Translations under genes and position numbers: made by a program
Shown here: piece by piece, positions 16,310 through 25,101 of the stretch
How the letters are laid out: each line of letters begins with the position of its first letter
Numbering within the stretch: the first letter of the stretch is position 1
DNA from: Azoarcus sp. KH32C
GTDB taxonomy: Bacteria; Pseudomonadota; Gammaproteobacteria; Burkholderiales; Rhodocyclaceae
NCBI RefSeq assembly: GCF_000349945.1
Contig: NC_020516.1
Coordinates: 3,348,001-3,412,000 of the forward strand
DNA length: 64,000 bases
Reading direction: 5' to 3'
Notes under the pieces: generated by a model
The model's database searches: none
Told to the model about the DNA's origin: nothing
What the model saw: only the letters and a program-made list of their open reading frames with translations

Positions 16310-17266
16310 ATGGCTGAGCCTCACCGCCACGCCTGGGCGAACCGTCTCCAGACGCTGCTGCTGGTCCTCACGCTGCTGGGCATCAGCGCGCTTGGGGGCG
16401 CCCTGCTGCTCGGCGAGGACGGCATGTGGATTGCGCTCGGCGCGAGCCTGCTCACACTGGTGCTGGAGCCGGCCGCCACTGGCCAACTGACCCTGCGCCT
16501 GTACGGGGCAAGCCCGATGGCCCGCAGCACCGCACCAGGACTGTGGCTCCTGATGGAGCGCATCAGCAAGCGTGCGGCGCTCCCCTCCGTGCCCCGGCTC
16601 TACTACGTCCCGAGCCCGATCATCAACGCGTTTGCCGTCGGACGGCGCAGGAACTCGGCCATCGCGGTGACCGACGGACTGCTGCGCAGCCTGGCCGACC
16701 GCGAGATCGCCGGCGTGCTGGCTCATGAAACGGCGCACATTGCCCACGACGACCTGCGCGTGATGGGACTCGCCGACTATGTGAGCCGCCTGACCGGTCT
16801 CTTTGCGCTGCTGGGGCAACTCATGCTGCTGCTGAGCCTCCCGTCGCTCGTGAGCGGCACCATCGATATCAACTGGGTGCTTCTTGCGCTGCTCGTCCTG
16901 TCGCCCCATCTCGCCTTGCTGGCGCAACTCGGACTGTCGCGCGTGCGCGAATTCGACGCCGACCGCGCCGCCGCCTCCTTCACGGGCGACCCTGAAGGAC
17001 TCGCGTCCGCGCTTGCCCACATCGAACGCGTCAGCCGCTCGTGGCGGATGATCCTGATGCCCGGCTGGGGCAACCCGGAGCCGTCCTGGCTGCGCACGCA
17101 TCCGGCTACCGAAGACCGCATCACGCGGCTACTCGAACTCAGTCGCACGGAATTCAGCCGTGATGAGACGGAGATGTCGTCGCACCATGCGCGGCGGCAC
17201 GCCGATGCCTTCCCGGCCCCCCGTCACAATCGACCACGCTGGAGGCCCGGCGGCTTCTGGTGGTGA
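16310..17266 (+). CDS. HtpX-like M48 membrane metalloprotease
   Basis: A 318-residue zinc protease. Two N-terminal membrane helices (about 12-34 and 37-56) are followed by HETAH at 139-143, a further hydrophobic hairpin (about 158-208) and the third ligand Glu214 in REFDAD. HtpX-type enzymes degrade misfolded membrane proteins and are heat inducible. Its place behind cbpA-cbpM agrees with a stress role. The ATG at 16310 starts eight bases after the cbpM stop. The C-terminal 40 residues are polar and Arg/His rich, longer than the core family needs. Confidence 0.88.
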   Translation: MAEPHRHAWANRLQTLLLVLTLLGISALGGALLLGEDGMWIALGASLLTLVLEPAATGQLTLRLYGASPMARSTAPGLWLLMERISKRAALPSVPRLYYVPSPIINAFAVGRRRNSAIAVTDGLLRSLADREIAGVLAHETAHIAHDDLRVMGLADYVSRLTGLFALLGQLMLLLSLPSLVSGTIDINWVLLALLVLSPHLALLAQLGLSRVREFDADRAAASFTGDPEGLASALAHIERVSRSWRMILMPGWGNPEPSWLRTHPATEDRITRLLELSRTEFSRDETEMSSHHARRHADAFPAPRHNRPRWRPGGFWW

Positions 17267-17301
17267 GCCGGCCGGAATCTCAGGACGGAACGAACTCCCG
17301 C

Positions 17302-18804
17302 TCAGGAAGCGTCGGGCGGCAGCTCGACCTTGCGCGGACGGCGACTACGGGTACCCGGTTTCTTGGTCGATTTCGCGGATTTCGCAGGCTTGGCCGTCGC
17401 CGCCTCGGTCGCGGCGGGCACCGCTTCATTCGTCATGACGGCCTCCTGGGTACCGGGCCGGACTTCGGCCGCCACCAGCGCGGCGGTCGGCTCCGGGACG
17501 GCCGGGGCCAGGGACGGCTGTTCGATTGCCGTCTCGGCCTTGCGTGCTGCCGGCTTGCGGCCGCCGCGGCTCTTCCGACGCGGCTCCTGGCGCACGGTCT
17601 CGCCGATGCCTGGCTCCGCAGGGCCGGCCTGCATCGGGCTGGTCTCCGCCGGCTGAGCCTCGACCGGGCGCGGCTCGACCGGTGGCGCGACCTCGACGAC
17701 CGATGCCGCCGCAACATCGGGCTCGGGCTGCGCTGTCGGAACGACAGCCGGGCTCTCGGGCTTCTTGCCCGTCGTCTTGCGCCCGCCACGGCTCTTGCGG
17801 CGAGGCTCATGGCGCGTGCTCTCAGCAGGATGCGCTGCCTCCGCGGCCGGCTCGGCCGGCACATGTGCCATCGCGTCGACCGCGGCTTCGCCGACGAGCG
17901 CCCCGCCCGTCGACGGAGCCTCGACCATTGCCGCAGATCCAATGACCGGTTCGGCCACGGAGGCGCGCGCGGAGCCCGAATTGCTGCGATACACATAGGC
18001 GCCGGATTTCTCGTCGCGCCCGAATTCGAGCAGTCCGTGCGCCTGCGCCTCCTCCAGCAGGTTGCCGAAGGCGCGGAAGCCGTAGTAGGACTCGTTGAAG
18101 CCCGGGTTGCGGCGCTTGATCGCCTCCTTCAGCATCGACGCCCAGATGCGCACGCCGCTGTCGCCGCGCTCCGCCACCAGCGCATCGAAGGTTTCGACGG
18201 CGATCTCGATCGCACGCATCTTGCGCGCTTCGCTTTCCTCCTTGCGGCGCTTTTCCTCTTCGGGCGTGCGCTTCGCTTGCGGCTGGGCTTCGCGCGTATC
18301 GCTGCGCTTGGCCGCGGTGCGCTGGCTCTCGCGCACGAGGTCGTCGTAGAAGATGAATTCGTCGCAGTTCGCGATCAGCAGGTCGGAAGTCGATTGCTTG
18401 ACGCCGACGCCGATCACCTGCTTCGCGTTCTCGCGCAACTTCGACACCAGCGGCGAGAAATCGGAATCGCCGCTGATGATGACGAAGGTATTGACGTGGG
18501 ATTTGGTGTAGCAAAGGTCGAGCGCATCGACGACGAGGCGGATGTCGGCCGAATTCTTGCCCGACTGGCGCACGTGCGGGATTTCGATCAGCTCGAAGTT
18601 CGCCTCGTGCATCACCGCCTTGAAGCCCTTGTAGCGCTCCCAGTCGCAGTAGGCCTTCTTGACGACGATGCTGCCCTTGAGCAGCAGGCGCTCCAGCACC
18701 GGTTTGATGTCGAATTTCTCGTACTTGGCATCGCGCACGCCGAGCGCGACGTTCTCGAAGTCGCAGAACACTGCCATGCTGACGCTGTCGTGGGATGAAG
18801 CCAT
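17302..18804 (-). CDS. NYN-domain (LabA/DUF88) putative nuclease with OST-HTH/LOTUS-like domain and repetitive basic tail
   Basis: The N-terminal NYN domain (about 8-160) has the PIN-like acidic residues: Asp15 in FCDFEN, the Asp of SADIRLVVDALD and the aspartates of ISGDSDFSPLV. A charged linker follows, then an OST-HTH/LOTUS-like domain (about 205-295, AIEIAVETFDALV...YGFRAFGNLLEEAQ). The last 200 residues are Ala/Pro/Glu rich and carry two copies of EPRRKSRGGRK. Such proteins are predicted RNA-binding endonucleases. The start at 18804 is fixed by AGGAG upstream. The substrate is unknown. Confidence 0.85.
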   Translation of the reverse strand: MASSHDSVSMAVFCDFENVALGVRDAKYEKFDIKPVLERLLLKGSIVVKKAYCDWERYKGFKAVMHEANFELIEIPHVRQSGKNSADIRLVVDALDLCYTKSHVNTFVIISGDSDFSPLVSKLRENAKQVIGVGVKQSTSDLLIANCDEFIFYDDLVRESQRTAAKRSDTREAQPQAKRTPEEEKRRKEESEARKMRAIEIAVETFDALVAERGDSGVRIWASMLKEAIKRRNPGFNESYYGFRAFGNLLEEAQAHGLLEFGRDEKSGAYVYRSNSGSARASVAEPVIGSAAMVEAPSTGGALVGEAAVDAMAHVPAEPAAEAAHPAESTRHEPRRKSRGGRKTTGKKPESPAVVPTAQPEPDVAAASVVEVAPPVEPRPVEAQPAETSPMQAGPAEPGIGETVRQEPRRKSRGGRKPAARKAETAIEQPSLAPAVPEPTAALVAAEVRPGTQEAVMTNEAVPAATEAATAKPAKSAKSTKKPGTRSRRPRKVELPPDAS

Positions 18805-18949
18805 GCTCTTGTTCTCCTTTTGCTGCCGGGCCGATCGCCACACATTGAATTCAGCTGCTAATGATAGCGACTCTGGCACTGCGGCGCCCTAAATCTGGTA
18901 AAACCGGCTGCCATATTGACGACAACGAGTACCGGAAAGCGGAGGCAGG

Positions 18950-20065
18950 ATGCAGGCGGTGGAATGCGTGGTGATCGGTGCGGGCGTCGTGGGCCTGGCG
19001 TGTGCGCGTGCGCTGGCGCAAGCCGGCCGCGAGGTCGTCATCCTCGAACGCGAGACGGCGATCGGCACCGGCATCAGCGCACGGAACAGCGAGGTGATCC
19101 ACGCCGGCCTCTACTACCCGCCCGGCTCGCTGAAAGCCCGCCTGTGCGTCGAGGGCCGACAGGCCTTGTACCAGTACTGCGCCGAACATGGCGTCGCCCA
19201 TGCGCGCTGCGGCAAGCTCTTGGTTGCGACCAAGCCGGAGCAGACGGAAGCCCTGCGCCAGATCGGCGCGCGCGCCGCAGCAAACGGCGTCGCAGACCTG
19301 GTCGAACTGGATCGCGCGCAGATTCGCGAGCTCGAACCGGCGCTCGACGCCCATGCCGCGCTGCTGTCGCCCTCGACCGGCATCGTCGACAGCCACGGGC
19401 TGATGCTCGCCCTGCTCGGCGACGCGGAGCGTCATGGCGCGATGCTGGCACTCGCAAGCCCGGTACTCGGCGGACGCCGCGACGGCAACGGCATCGTGCT
19501 GCGCGTCGGCGGCGAGGACGAGATGGAAATCCGGGCGCGCTGGGTGATCAACGCCGCCGGCCTCGATGCGGTCGCGCTCGGCCATACGATCGGCGGCGCG
19601 GCGCCGGAAGCGCTGCCCAAGGCGTGGTTCGCGCGCGGCGTCTATTTCACGCTGAACGGCAAGGCGCCGTTCTCGCGGCTGATCTACCCGATCCCCGAGC
19701 CGGGCGGCCTCGGCGTGCATCTCACGCTCGATCTCGGAGGACAGGCAAAGTTCGGCCCGGACGTCGAATGGATCGAGAAGCCGGACTACTCGGTCGATCC
19801 CGGCCGTGCCGAACGTTTCTACACTGCGATCCGCGCCTGGTGGCCGCAACTGGAGGACGGCCGCCTTTCGCCCGGCTATGCCGGCGTACGCCCGAAGATC
19901 GCCGGCCCGGGCATGCCGGATGCCGACTTCCGCATCGACGGGCCGGCGCAGCACGGTGTCGCCGGGCTGATCCACCTTTTCGGGATCGAATCGCCGGGAC
20001 TGACGTCGGCGCTGGCGATCGCGCAGCACGTCGTAGCGATCCTTGCCGACCGGCAAGCAGCCTGA
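18950..20065 (+). CDS. FAD-dependent oxidoreductase, L-2-hydroxyglutarate dehydrogenase-like
   Basis: A 371-residue DAO-family flavoprotein. The FAD-binding GAGVVG is at residues 10-15, followed by the conserved ISARNSEVIHAGLYYPPGSLKA and a C-terminal GIESPGLTSALAIA. This pattern is that of the LhgO/L2HGDH group, which oxidises L-2-hydroxyglutarate to 2-oxoglutarate at the membrane, passing electrons to quinone. A GGAGG-like site lies just upstream. It stands alone, divergent from the NYN gene. The substrate is inferred from the family; related glycine-type oxidases are the alternative. Confidence 0.82.
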   Translation: MQAVECVVIGAGVVGLACARALAQAGREVVILERETAIGTGISARNSEVIHAGLYYPPGSLKARLCVEGRQALYQYCAEHGVAHARCGKLLVATKPEQTEALRQIGARAAANGVADLVELDRAQIRELEPALDAHAALLSPSTGIVDSHGLMLALLGDAERHGAMLALASPVLGGRRDGNGIVLRVGGEDEMEIRARWVINAAGLDAVALGHTIGGAAPEALPKAWFARGVYFTLNGKAPFSRLIYPIPEPGGLGVHLTLDLGGQAKFGPDVEWIEKPDYSVDPGRAERFYTAIRAWWPQLEDGRLSPGYAGVRPKIAGPGMPDADFRIDGPAQHGVAGLIHLFGIESPGLTSALAIAQHVVAILADRQAA

Positions 20066-20157
20066 GATCCAAAGGCCACAACAACCCATTTCTTCCGCCC
20101 CCGCTGGCCAATAATGCCTGGGTCGTCTGATCGCGATTGTTGTGTAATGAAGGGGCC

Positions 20158-20979
20158 ATGGACACCCTCGCCGCCACCGGATCCGAATATGCAATCGAGA
20201 CGAGCGCACTGACCCGCAACTTCGGGACATTCTGCGCCTTGGACAGGCTCGATTTGCGGATATCGCATCGTTGCATCTTCGGGCTGCTGGGCCCGAATGG
20301 CGCCGGCAAGAGCACCACCATCAAGATCCTGACAACGCTGCTCGACGCGACCTCGGGCTCGGCCACCGTCGCGGGGTTCGATGTCGCACGCAAGCCGATG
20401 GAGGTGCGCCGCCGCATCGGCTACGTACCGCAACTGCTGTCCGCCGACGGCGGGCTGACGGCGATGGAAAACCTGGTGCTGTCGGCGAGCCTCTATGGCT
20501 TGCGCGGCGAGGTCCGGGATGAACGCATCCGCGAGGCGCTCGCCTTTTCGGACCTGGAGTCGGTGGCCGACAAGCTTGTCAGGATGTTCTCGGGAGGAAT
20601 GATCCGACGCCTCGAAATCGCCCAGGCCACCCTGCACCGCCCCGAGGTGCTGTTTCTCGACGAGCCGACGATCGGGCTCGATCCCGTCGCGCGGCGGTCG
20701 GTTTGGGAGCGTCTGCTGGAACTCAAGGCGACCACCGGCATGACGATCCTGCTGACGACGCACGACATGGAAGAGGCCGATTACCTCTGCGACGAGCTCG
20801 CGATTCTTCACCGCGGGCGTCTCGCCGTGGTCGGCCGGCCCGCCGAGCTCAAGGGCCAGCTGGGCCCCGACGCGACCCTGAGCGACGTGTTCGTCGCACA
20901 CAGCGGCGTGCGTATCGAAGAAGGCGGCCACTATCGCGAGATCCGCGAAACCCGGGGCACGGCCCGGCGGCTGGGCTAG
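20158..20979 (+). CDS. ABC transporter ATP-binding protein (DrrA/NodI type)
   Basis: A 273-residue ATPase with Walker A GPNGAGKST at 45-53, signature FSGGM at 144-148 and Walker B LDEP at 167-170, followed by the H-loop THDMEEAD. It resembles the ATPase of ABC-2 type exporters. The start at 20158 follows a GAAGGGG site; seven further in-frame codons upstream were discounted. The permease gene begins three bases after the stop, so the two form one transporter. Confidence 0.93.
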   Translation: MDTLAATGSEYAIETSALTRNFGTFCALDRLDLRISHRCIFGLLGPNGAGKSTTIKILTTLLDATSGSATVAGFDVARKPMEVRRRIGYVPQLLSADGGLTAMENLVLSASLYGLRGEVRDERIREALAFSDLESVADKLVRMFSGGMIRRLEIAQATLHRPEVLFLDEPTIGLDPVARRSVWERLLELKATTGMTILLTTHDMEEADYLCDELAILHRGRLAVVGRPAELKGQLGPDATLSDVFVAHSGVRIEEGGHYREIRETRGTARRLG

Positions 20980-20982
20980 ACC

Positions 20983-21753
20983 ATGAACGACTTTGCCTAT
21001 GCGACGGCGGCCGTCGCGAACGCCGAAATCCGCAAGTTGATCCGCGACCCGACCGAGCTGGTGTCGCGCGCGCTCCAACCGGTCCTCTGGCTGGCGGTGT
21101 TCGGGCAGGTCTTCAGCAAGGTGCGCGGCATCCCGACCGGCGACATCGGCTACCTCGATTTCATGGCGCCCGGAATCCTCGCGCAGAGCATCCTGTTCTC
21201 GGCGATTTTCTACGGCATCGCCATCATCTGGGAACGCGACCTGGGGATCGTCCACAAGCTGCTCGTGACGCCGGCGTCGCGGACCGCACTGGTCCTGGGC
21301 AAGGCGATCGCCGCAGGCTTGCGCGGACTGATCCAGGCGGTCTTTGTCTATCTGGTCGCGCTGGCGCTGCACGTGGGTATCCGCTGGGACGCCCCGGCGA
21401 TGATCGGCGTCGCGCTCGCCGTCTTCCTCGGCTCCTGCATCTTTGCGACCTTCTCGCTGATCATCGCGTGCATCGTCAAGACACGCGAACGCTTCATGGG
21501 CATCGGGCAAGTCCTGACCATGCCGTTGTTCTTCGCCTCGAACGCGATCTACCCGATCGAGCTGATGCCGGGCTGGCTCAAGGCGCTGGCGGTCGCGAAT
21601 CCGCTGACCTACCTCGTGGATGCCCTGCGTCACTCGATGATCGTCGGCGGCCACAGCATGTACACGCAGGCGACGAGCTTCGGCGTGATGGCCGCGGTGT
21701 TCCTGCTGCTTCTGGCGGCTGCGACCCGGCTCTATCCGGGGCTCGTCCGCTGA
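20983..21753 (+). CDS. ABC-2 type transporter permease
   Basis: A 256-residue membrane subunit with about six helices and the ABC-2 signature region (FFASNAIYPIELMPGWLKALAVANPLTYLVDALR). Together with the ATPase just upstream it forms an exporter of the daunorubicin-resistance/NodJ class. The exported compound cannot be told from sequence. It ends 21 bases before the stop of the convergent mgtA gene. Confidence 0.93.
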   Translation: MNDFAYATAAVANAEIRKLIRDPTELVSRALQPVLWLAVFGQVFSKVRGIPTGDIGYLDFMAPGILAQSILFSAIFYGIAIIWERDLGIVHKLLVTPASRTALVLGKAIAAGLRGLIQAVFVYLVALALHVGIRWDAPAMIGVALAVFLGSCIFATFSLIIACIVKTRERFMGIGQVLTMPLFFASNAIYPIELMPGWLKALAVANPLTYLVDALRHSMIVGGHSMYTQATSFGVMAAVFLLLLAAATRLYPGLVR

Positions 21754-21774
21754 CGGACAAGCGCCGGACGGTCG

Positions 21775-24336
21775 CTAATTCCGGAGGGCTGGCCCGCGCC
21801 GCTGGCCGCGGCTCGCCCACCAGCGATAGAAGCCCTGCTTGGCCAGCTCCGCGACGCACAGGTACGCGACAACCATTCCCGCGAGGATGAGATAGAACCG
21901 GGCCGGCGGTGGCGTAAAGCCGAAATGCGTGCCCAGCGCAGTGAATGGCAGCAGCACCGCGCCCACCACGACCGCCAGCGAAGTCGCCACCAGCAGCGGA
22001 TGAGGACGACTTCTCAGCGGGTTGCCACGGGTGCGGATGATGAAGATCACCAGCACCTGCGTGCACAGCGATTCGACGAACCATCCGGTCTGAAACAGTC
22101 TTTCGCCCGCCTGCAGCACGACCAGCATGACGTAGAAGGTCAGGACGTCGAACAGCGAGCTGATCGGCCCGATCACGAGCATGAAATTACGGATGAAATC
22201 GAGATCCAGCGCGCGCGGGCGGCGAATCTCCTCGGCATCCACCGCGTCGAGCGGAATCGGCACTTCGGAAACGTCGTACAGAATGTTGTTGAGCAGGATC
22301 TGCGTCGGCAGCATCGGCAGGAAAGGCAGGAACAGCGCCGCCCCGGCCATGCTGAACATGTTGCCGAAGTTGGAGCTGGTTCCCATCATGATGTACTTCA
22401 TGATGTTGCCGAAGGTGCGCCGTCCTTCCAGTACCGCCGCGTGCAGCACATGCAAGTCGTGTTTCAGCAGAATCATGTCGGCCGCCTCCTTAGCGACGTC
22501 TACGGCCGACTCCACCGACAGCCCGACATCCGCCGAATGCAGCGGAGGCGCATCGTTGATGCCGTCGCCCAGATAGCCGACCACGTGGCCGCGCGCCTTC
22601 AGCGCCAGAATGACCCTGTCCTTCTGCGCGGGATTGACGCGGCAAAACAAGTTCGCCCCATCGACGCGGGCGCGCAGGGCGTGATCGTCCATCTGCGCGA
22701 TCTCCTTGCCCGTCAGGAGACCCATGACCGAAATCTGCAACTGGGCGCAGACATGCCGGGTCACCAAGTCACTGTCGCCCGTGACAATCTTGATCGCGAC
22801 GCCGAGTTTCTTGAGTGCCTCGAGCGCGGCGGCGGCGCTCGCCTTTGGAGGATCGAGAAACGCGGCGAACCCGGCGAGCACCAATCCCGTTTCGTCATCG
22901 ACAAGGGCATGCGGGTGGTCCGGCGGCACCTCACGCCACGCAATGCCCAGCACGCGGAAACCTTCCTCCTCCAGTCCGTGATACCGGGCGTGGATCGCGG
23001 CCAGGGCCGCCTCGTCCGTCGGCCGCTGGATTTCGGCGCCGTCCGCTTCGAAATGGGTGCAAAAATTCACGATCTCGTCGGGAGCCCCCTTCACCACCAG
23101 CCAGCGCGACGTGCCGTTATCGACCAGCACGGAGACGCGACGTCGCTCGAAGTCGAACGGAACCTCATCGATCTTCTTCCAGCCGGCAACGTCGATGTGC
23201 TCGTGGTCGAGAATCGCCTCGTCGAGCGGGTTCTTCAAGCCGCTCTCGAAGAAGCTGTTGAGATAGGCCAGTTTGAGCACCCGCTCGCTGGAGCGGCCTT
23301 CGGCATCCACATGCCGCTCCATGCGGATTTTTGCCTCGGTCAGGGTGCCGGTCTTGTCGGTGCACAGGACATCCATCGAACCGAGGTCCTGGATGGCCGT
23401 CTGTCGTTTGACGATCACGTGCGCGTCTGCCATGCGCAGCGCCCCGCGCGACAGCGTCACCGAGATCACCATCGGCAGCAGTTCCGGCGTCAGGCCGACG
23501 GCAAGAGCGACTGCGAACAGGAAGGATTCGAGCAAGGGCTTGTGGAACAGGGTGTTCACCAGCAGCACGAACATTACCATCAGCACCGTCAGGCGCATGA
23601 TCAGCATGCCGAAGCGACGGGTGCCGAGCTCGAAGGAACTCGGTGGCGAGGGGCGTGAAACGCTGTCGGCGATTTTCCCGATCGCGGTCGCTGTGCCGGT
23701 CCTGACCATCAGCACCCGCGCCTTGCCGCTGATGACCGATGTGCCCATGAACACCGCATTGCTGGCCTCATCGAGTTCCGTGGCGGAATCGGGGGGCGCC
23801 TTCGGCCGCTTTTCGACGGGGTAGGTTTCTCCCGTCAGCACCGCCTGCTTGACGAAGAAATCATCCGCTTCGAGCACCCTTCCGTCCGCCGGAATCAGAT
23901 CTCCGGCCGCGAGCAACACGACGTCGCCGGGCACGAGCTCGGTCGCCGCCACCTCCTGCGGTTTGCCGTCGCGGATCACCGTGGTCCGCAGCGCGACCGA
24001 TTGGCGCAGTTTCTCCGCAACCGCGCTGGCTCGATACTCCTGAACGAAATCCAGCGTGACACTCAGGAGAACGATGCAGGTGATGATCAGGAAGTTGGTA
24101 ATCTCGCCGGTGAAGGCGGACACGACGCTCGCGACGAGCAGGATCAGCACCAGCGGATTCGTGAAGCGGCTCAGGTACTGCAGCAGCAGCGGCCGCTGAT
24201 GGCGTTCGCGAAACAGGTTGGCACCGAAGCGTGTACGCCGCACCGCGGCCTCCTCGGTCGACAAACCCGCGCCCTCGTCGGCACCCGCCGATGGCGGCTC
24301 CAGCCACCACGACTGCGAAGAAGAATCCAGCGGCAT
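21775..24336 (-). CDS. mgtA: Magnesium-translocating P-type ATPase (MgtA/MgtB)
   Basis: An inner-membrane P3B-type ATPase importing Mg2+. The 853 residues include the actuator TGE at 168-170, the phosphorylation site DKTGT at 327-331 (Asp327), the hinge GDGINDAP and a C-terminal helix bundle with NNILYDVSE, close to the NNLLYD motif of Mg pumps. The N-terminus is slightly shorter than in Salmonella MgtA. Mg pumps are often controlled by a leader RNA or PhoPQ; the 210-base upstream region shows no leader I can recognise. Confidence 0.92.
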   Translation of the reverse strand: MPLDSSSQSWWLEPPSAGADEGAGLSTEEAAVRRTRFGANLFRERHQRPLLLQYLSRFTNPLVLILLVASVVSAFTGEITNFLIITCIVLLSVTLDFVQEYRASAVAEKLRQSVALRTTVIRDGKPQEVAATELVPGDVVLLAAGDLIPADGRVLEADDFFVKQAVLTGETYPVEKRPKAPPDSATELDEASNAVFMGTSVISGKARVLMVRTGTATAIGKIADSVSRPSPPSSFELGTRRFGMLIMRLTVLMVMFVLLVNTLFHKPLLESFLFAVALAVGLTPELLPMVISVTLSRGALRMADAHVIVKRQTAIQDLGSMDVLCTDKTGTLTEAKIRMERHVDAEGRSSERVLKLAYLNSFFESGLKNPLDEAILDHEHIDVAGWKKIDEVPFDFERRRVSVLVDNGTSRWLVVKGAPDEIVNFCTHFEADGAEIQRPTDEAALAAIHARYHGLEEEGFRVLGIAWREVPPDHPHALVDDETGLVLAGFAAFLDPPKASAAAALEALKKLGVAIKIVTGDSDLVTRHVCAQLQISVMGLLTGKEIAQMDDHALRARVDGANLFCRVNPAQKDRVILALKARGHVVGYLGDGINDAPPLHSADVGLSVESAVDVAKEAADMILLKHDLHVLHAAVLEGRRTFGNIMKYIMMGTSSNFGNMFSMAGAALFLPFLPMLPTQILLNNILYDVSEVPIPLDAVDAEEIRRPRALDLDFIRNFMLVIGPISSLFDVLTFYVMLVVLQAGERLFQTGWFVESLCTQVLVIFIIRTRGNPLRSRPHPLLVATSLAVVVGAVLLPFTALGTHFGFTPPPARFYLILAGMVVAYLCVAELAKQGFYRWWASRGQRRGPALRN

Positions 24337-24549
24337 CTCCGTCCCCTTGCCCGGCCACCAGTGCTGCCCGTGAAGCGCGTCGATTGTCGGGACATATCCT
24401 TACCGTGCGCCTTGCTGCCGGACCCAGTATATGCCTTCGAGATGCGCGAACGCTCGCCGGCGCGGTATCGGACTGGTTTAGCTCGCTTGAGGACGAAACC
24501 GGTGGCGAATGGCCGGTAAAATCACGCCATATTCAACACCCTGCACACT

Positions 24550-25092
24550 ATGCGCCCAAGACCGTCGGCGGATTACCTTGCCGGATACCCACCCGCGCTC
24601 GCCGCACAGGTTCGACACCTGATCGAGCAGGACCGGCTTGCCGACTTGCTGCTGCGCAAGTACCCGCAAGCGCACACGGTCCGCACCGACCGCGCGCTCT
24701 ATGACTACGTGCAGGAACTGAAGGGACGGTATCTGCGCAACGCCGGCCAGCTGAGCAAGGTCGCCTTCGACAACAAGATCCACGTGATCCAGCACGCGCT
24801 CGGCACCCATACGCGCATCTCGCGCGTGCAGGGCGGCAAGCTCAAGGCGAAATGCGAGATCCGCGTCGCGGCGGTCTTCCGCGAGATGCCGCCCGAATTC
24901 CTGCGCATGATCGTCGTGCACGAGCTCGCCCACATCCGCGAGCGCGAGCACGACAAGGCCTTCTACCAGCTATGCCGGCACATGGAGCCGGACTACCACC
25001 AGCTGGAGTTCGACCTGCGCAGCTACCTATGCCATCTCGAAGCCACCGGCCGGCCGCTGTGGCCCACTGCGGCCGAGGGCGCGAACTCCTGA
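24550..25092 (+). CDS. YgjP-like metallopeptidase-domain protein (DUF45)
   Basis: A 180-residue protein with HELAH at 124-128 and His134 as the third metal ligand (HIREREHDKAF), the pattern of the YgjP/WLM group. E. coli YgjP has been reported to act as a UTP pyrophosphatase rather than a protease; this may or may not apply here. The sequence is complete from MRPRPSADYLAGYP. It is convergent with dbpA with only nine bases between the stops. Confidence 0.82.
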   Translation: MRPRPSADYLAGYPPALAAQVRHLIEQDRLADLLLRKYPQAHTVRTDRALYDYVQELKGRYLRNAGQLSKVAFDNKIHVIQHALGTHTRISRVQGGKLKAKCEIRVAAVFREMPPEFLRMIVVHELAHIREREHDKAFYQLCRHMEPDYHQLEFDLRSYLCHLEATGRPLWPTAAEGANS

Positions 25093-25101
25093 CGCACAGC
25101 A

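Noticed and set aside
24337..24549. A magnesium-sensing leader RNA upstream of mgtA
   Set aside because: No hairpin pair, short proline-rich leader frame or other known Mg-leader feature was recognised in this 210-base region.
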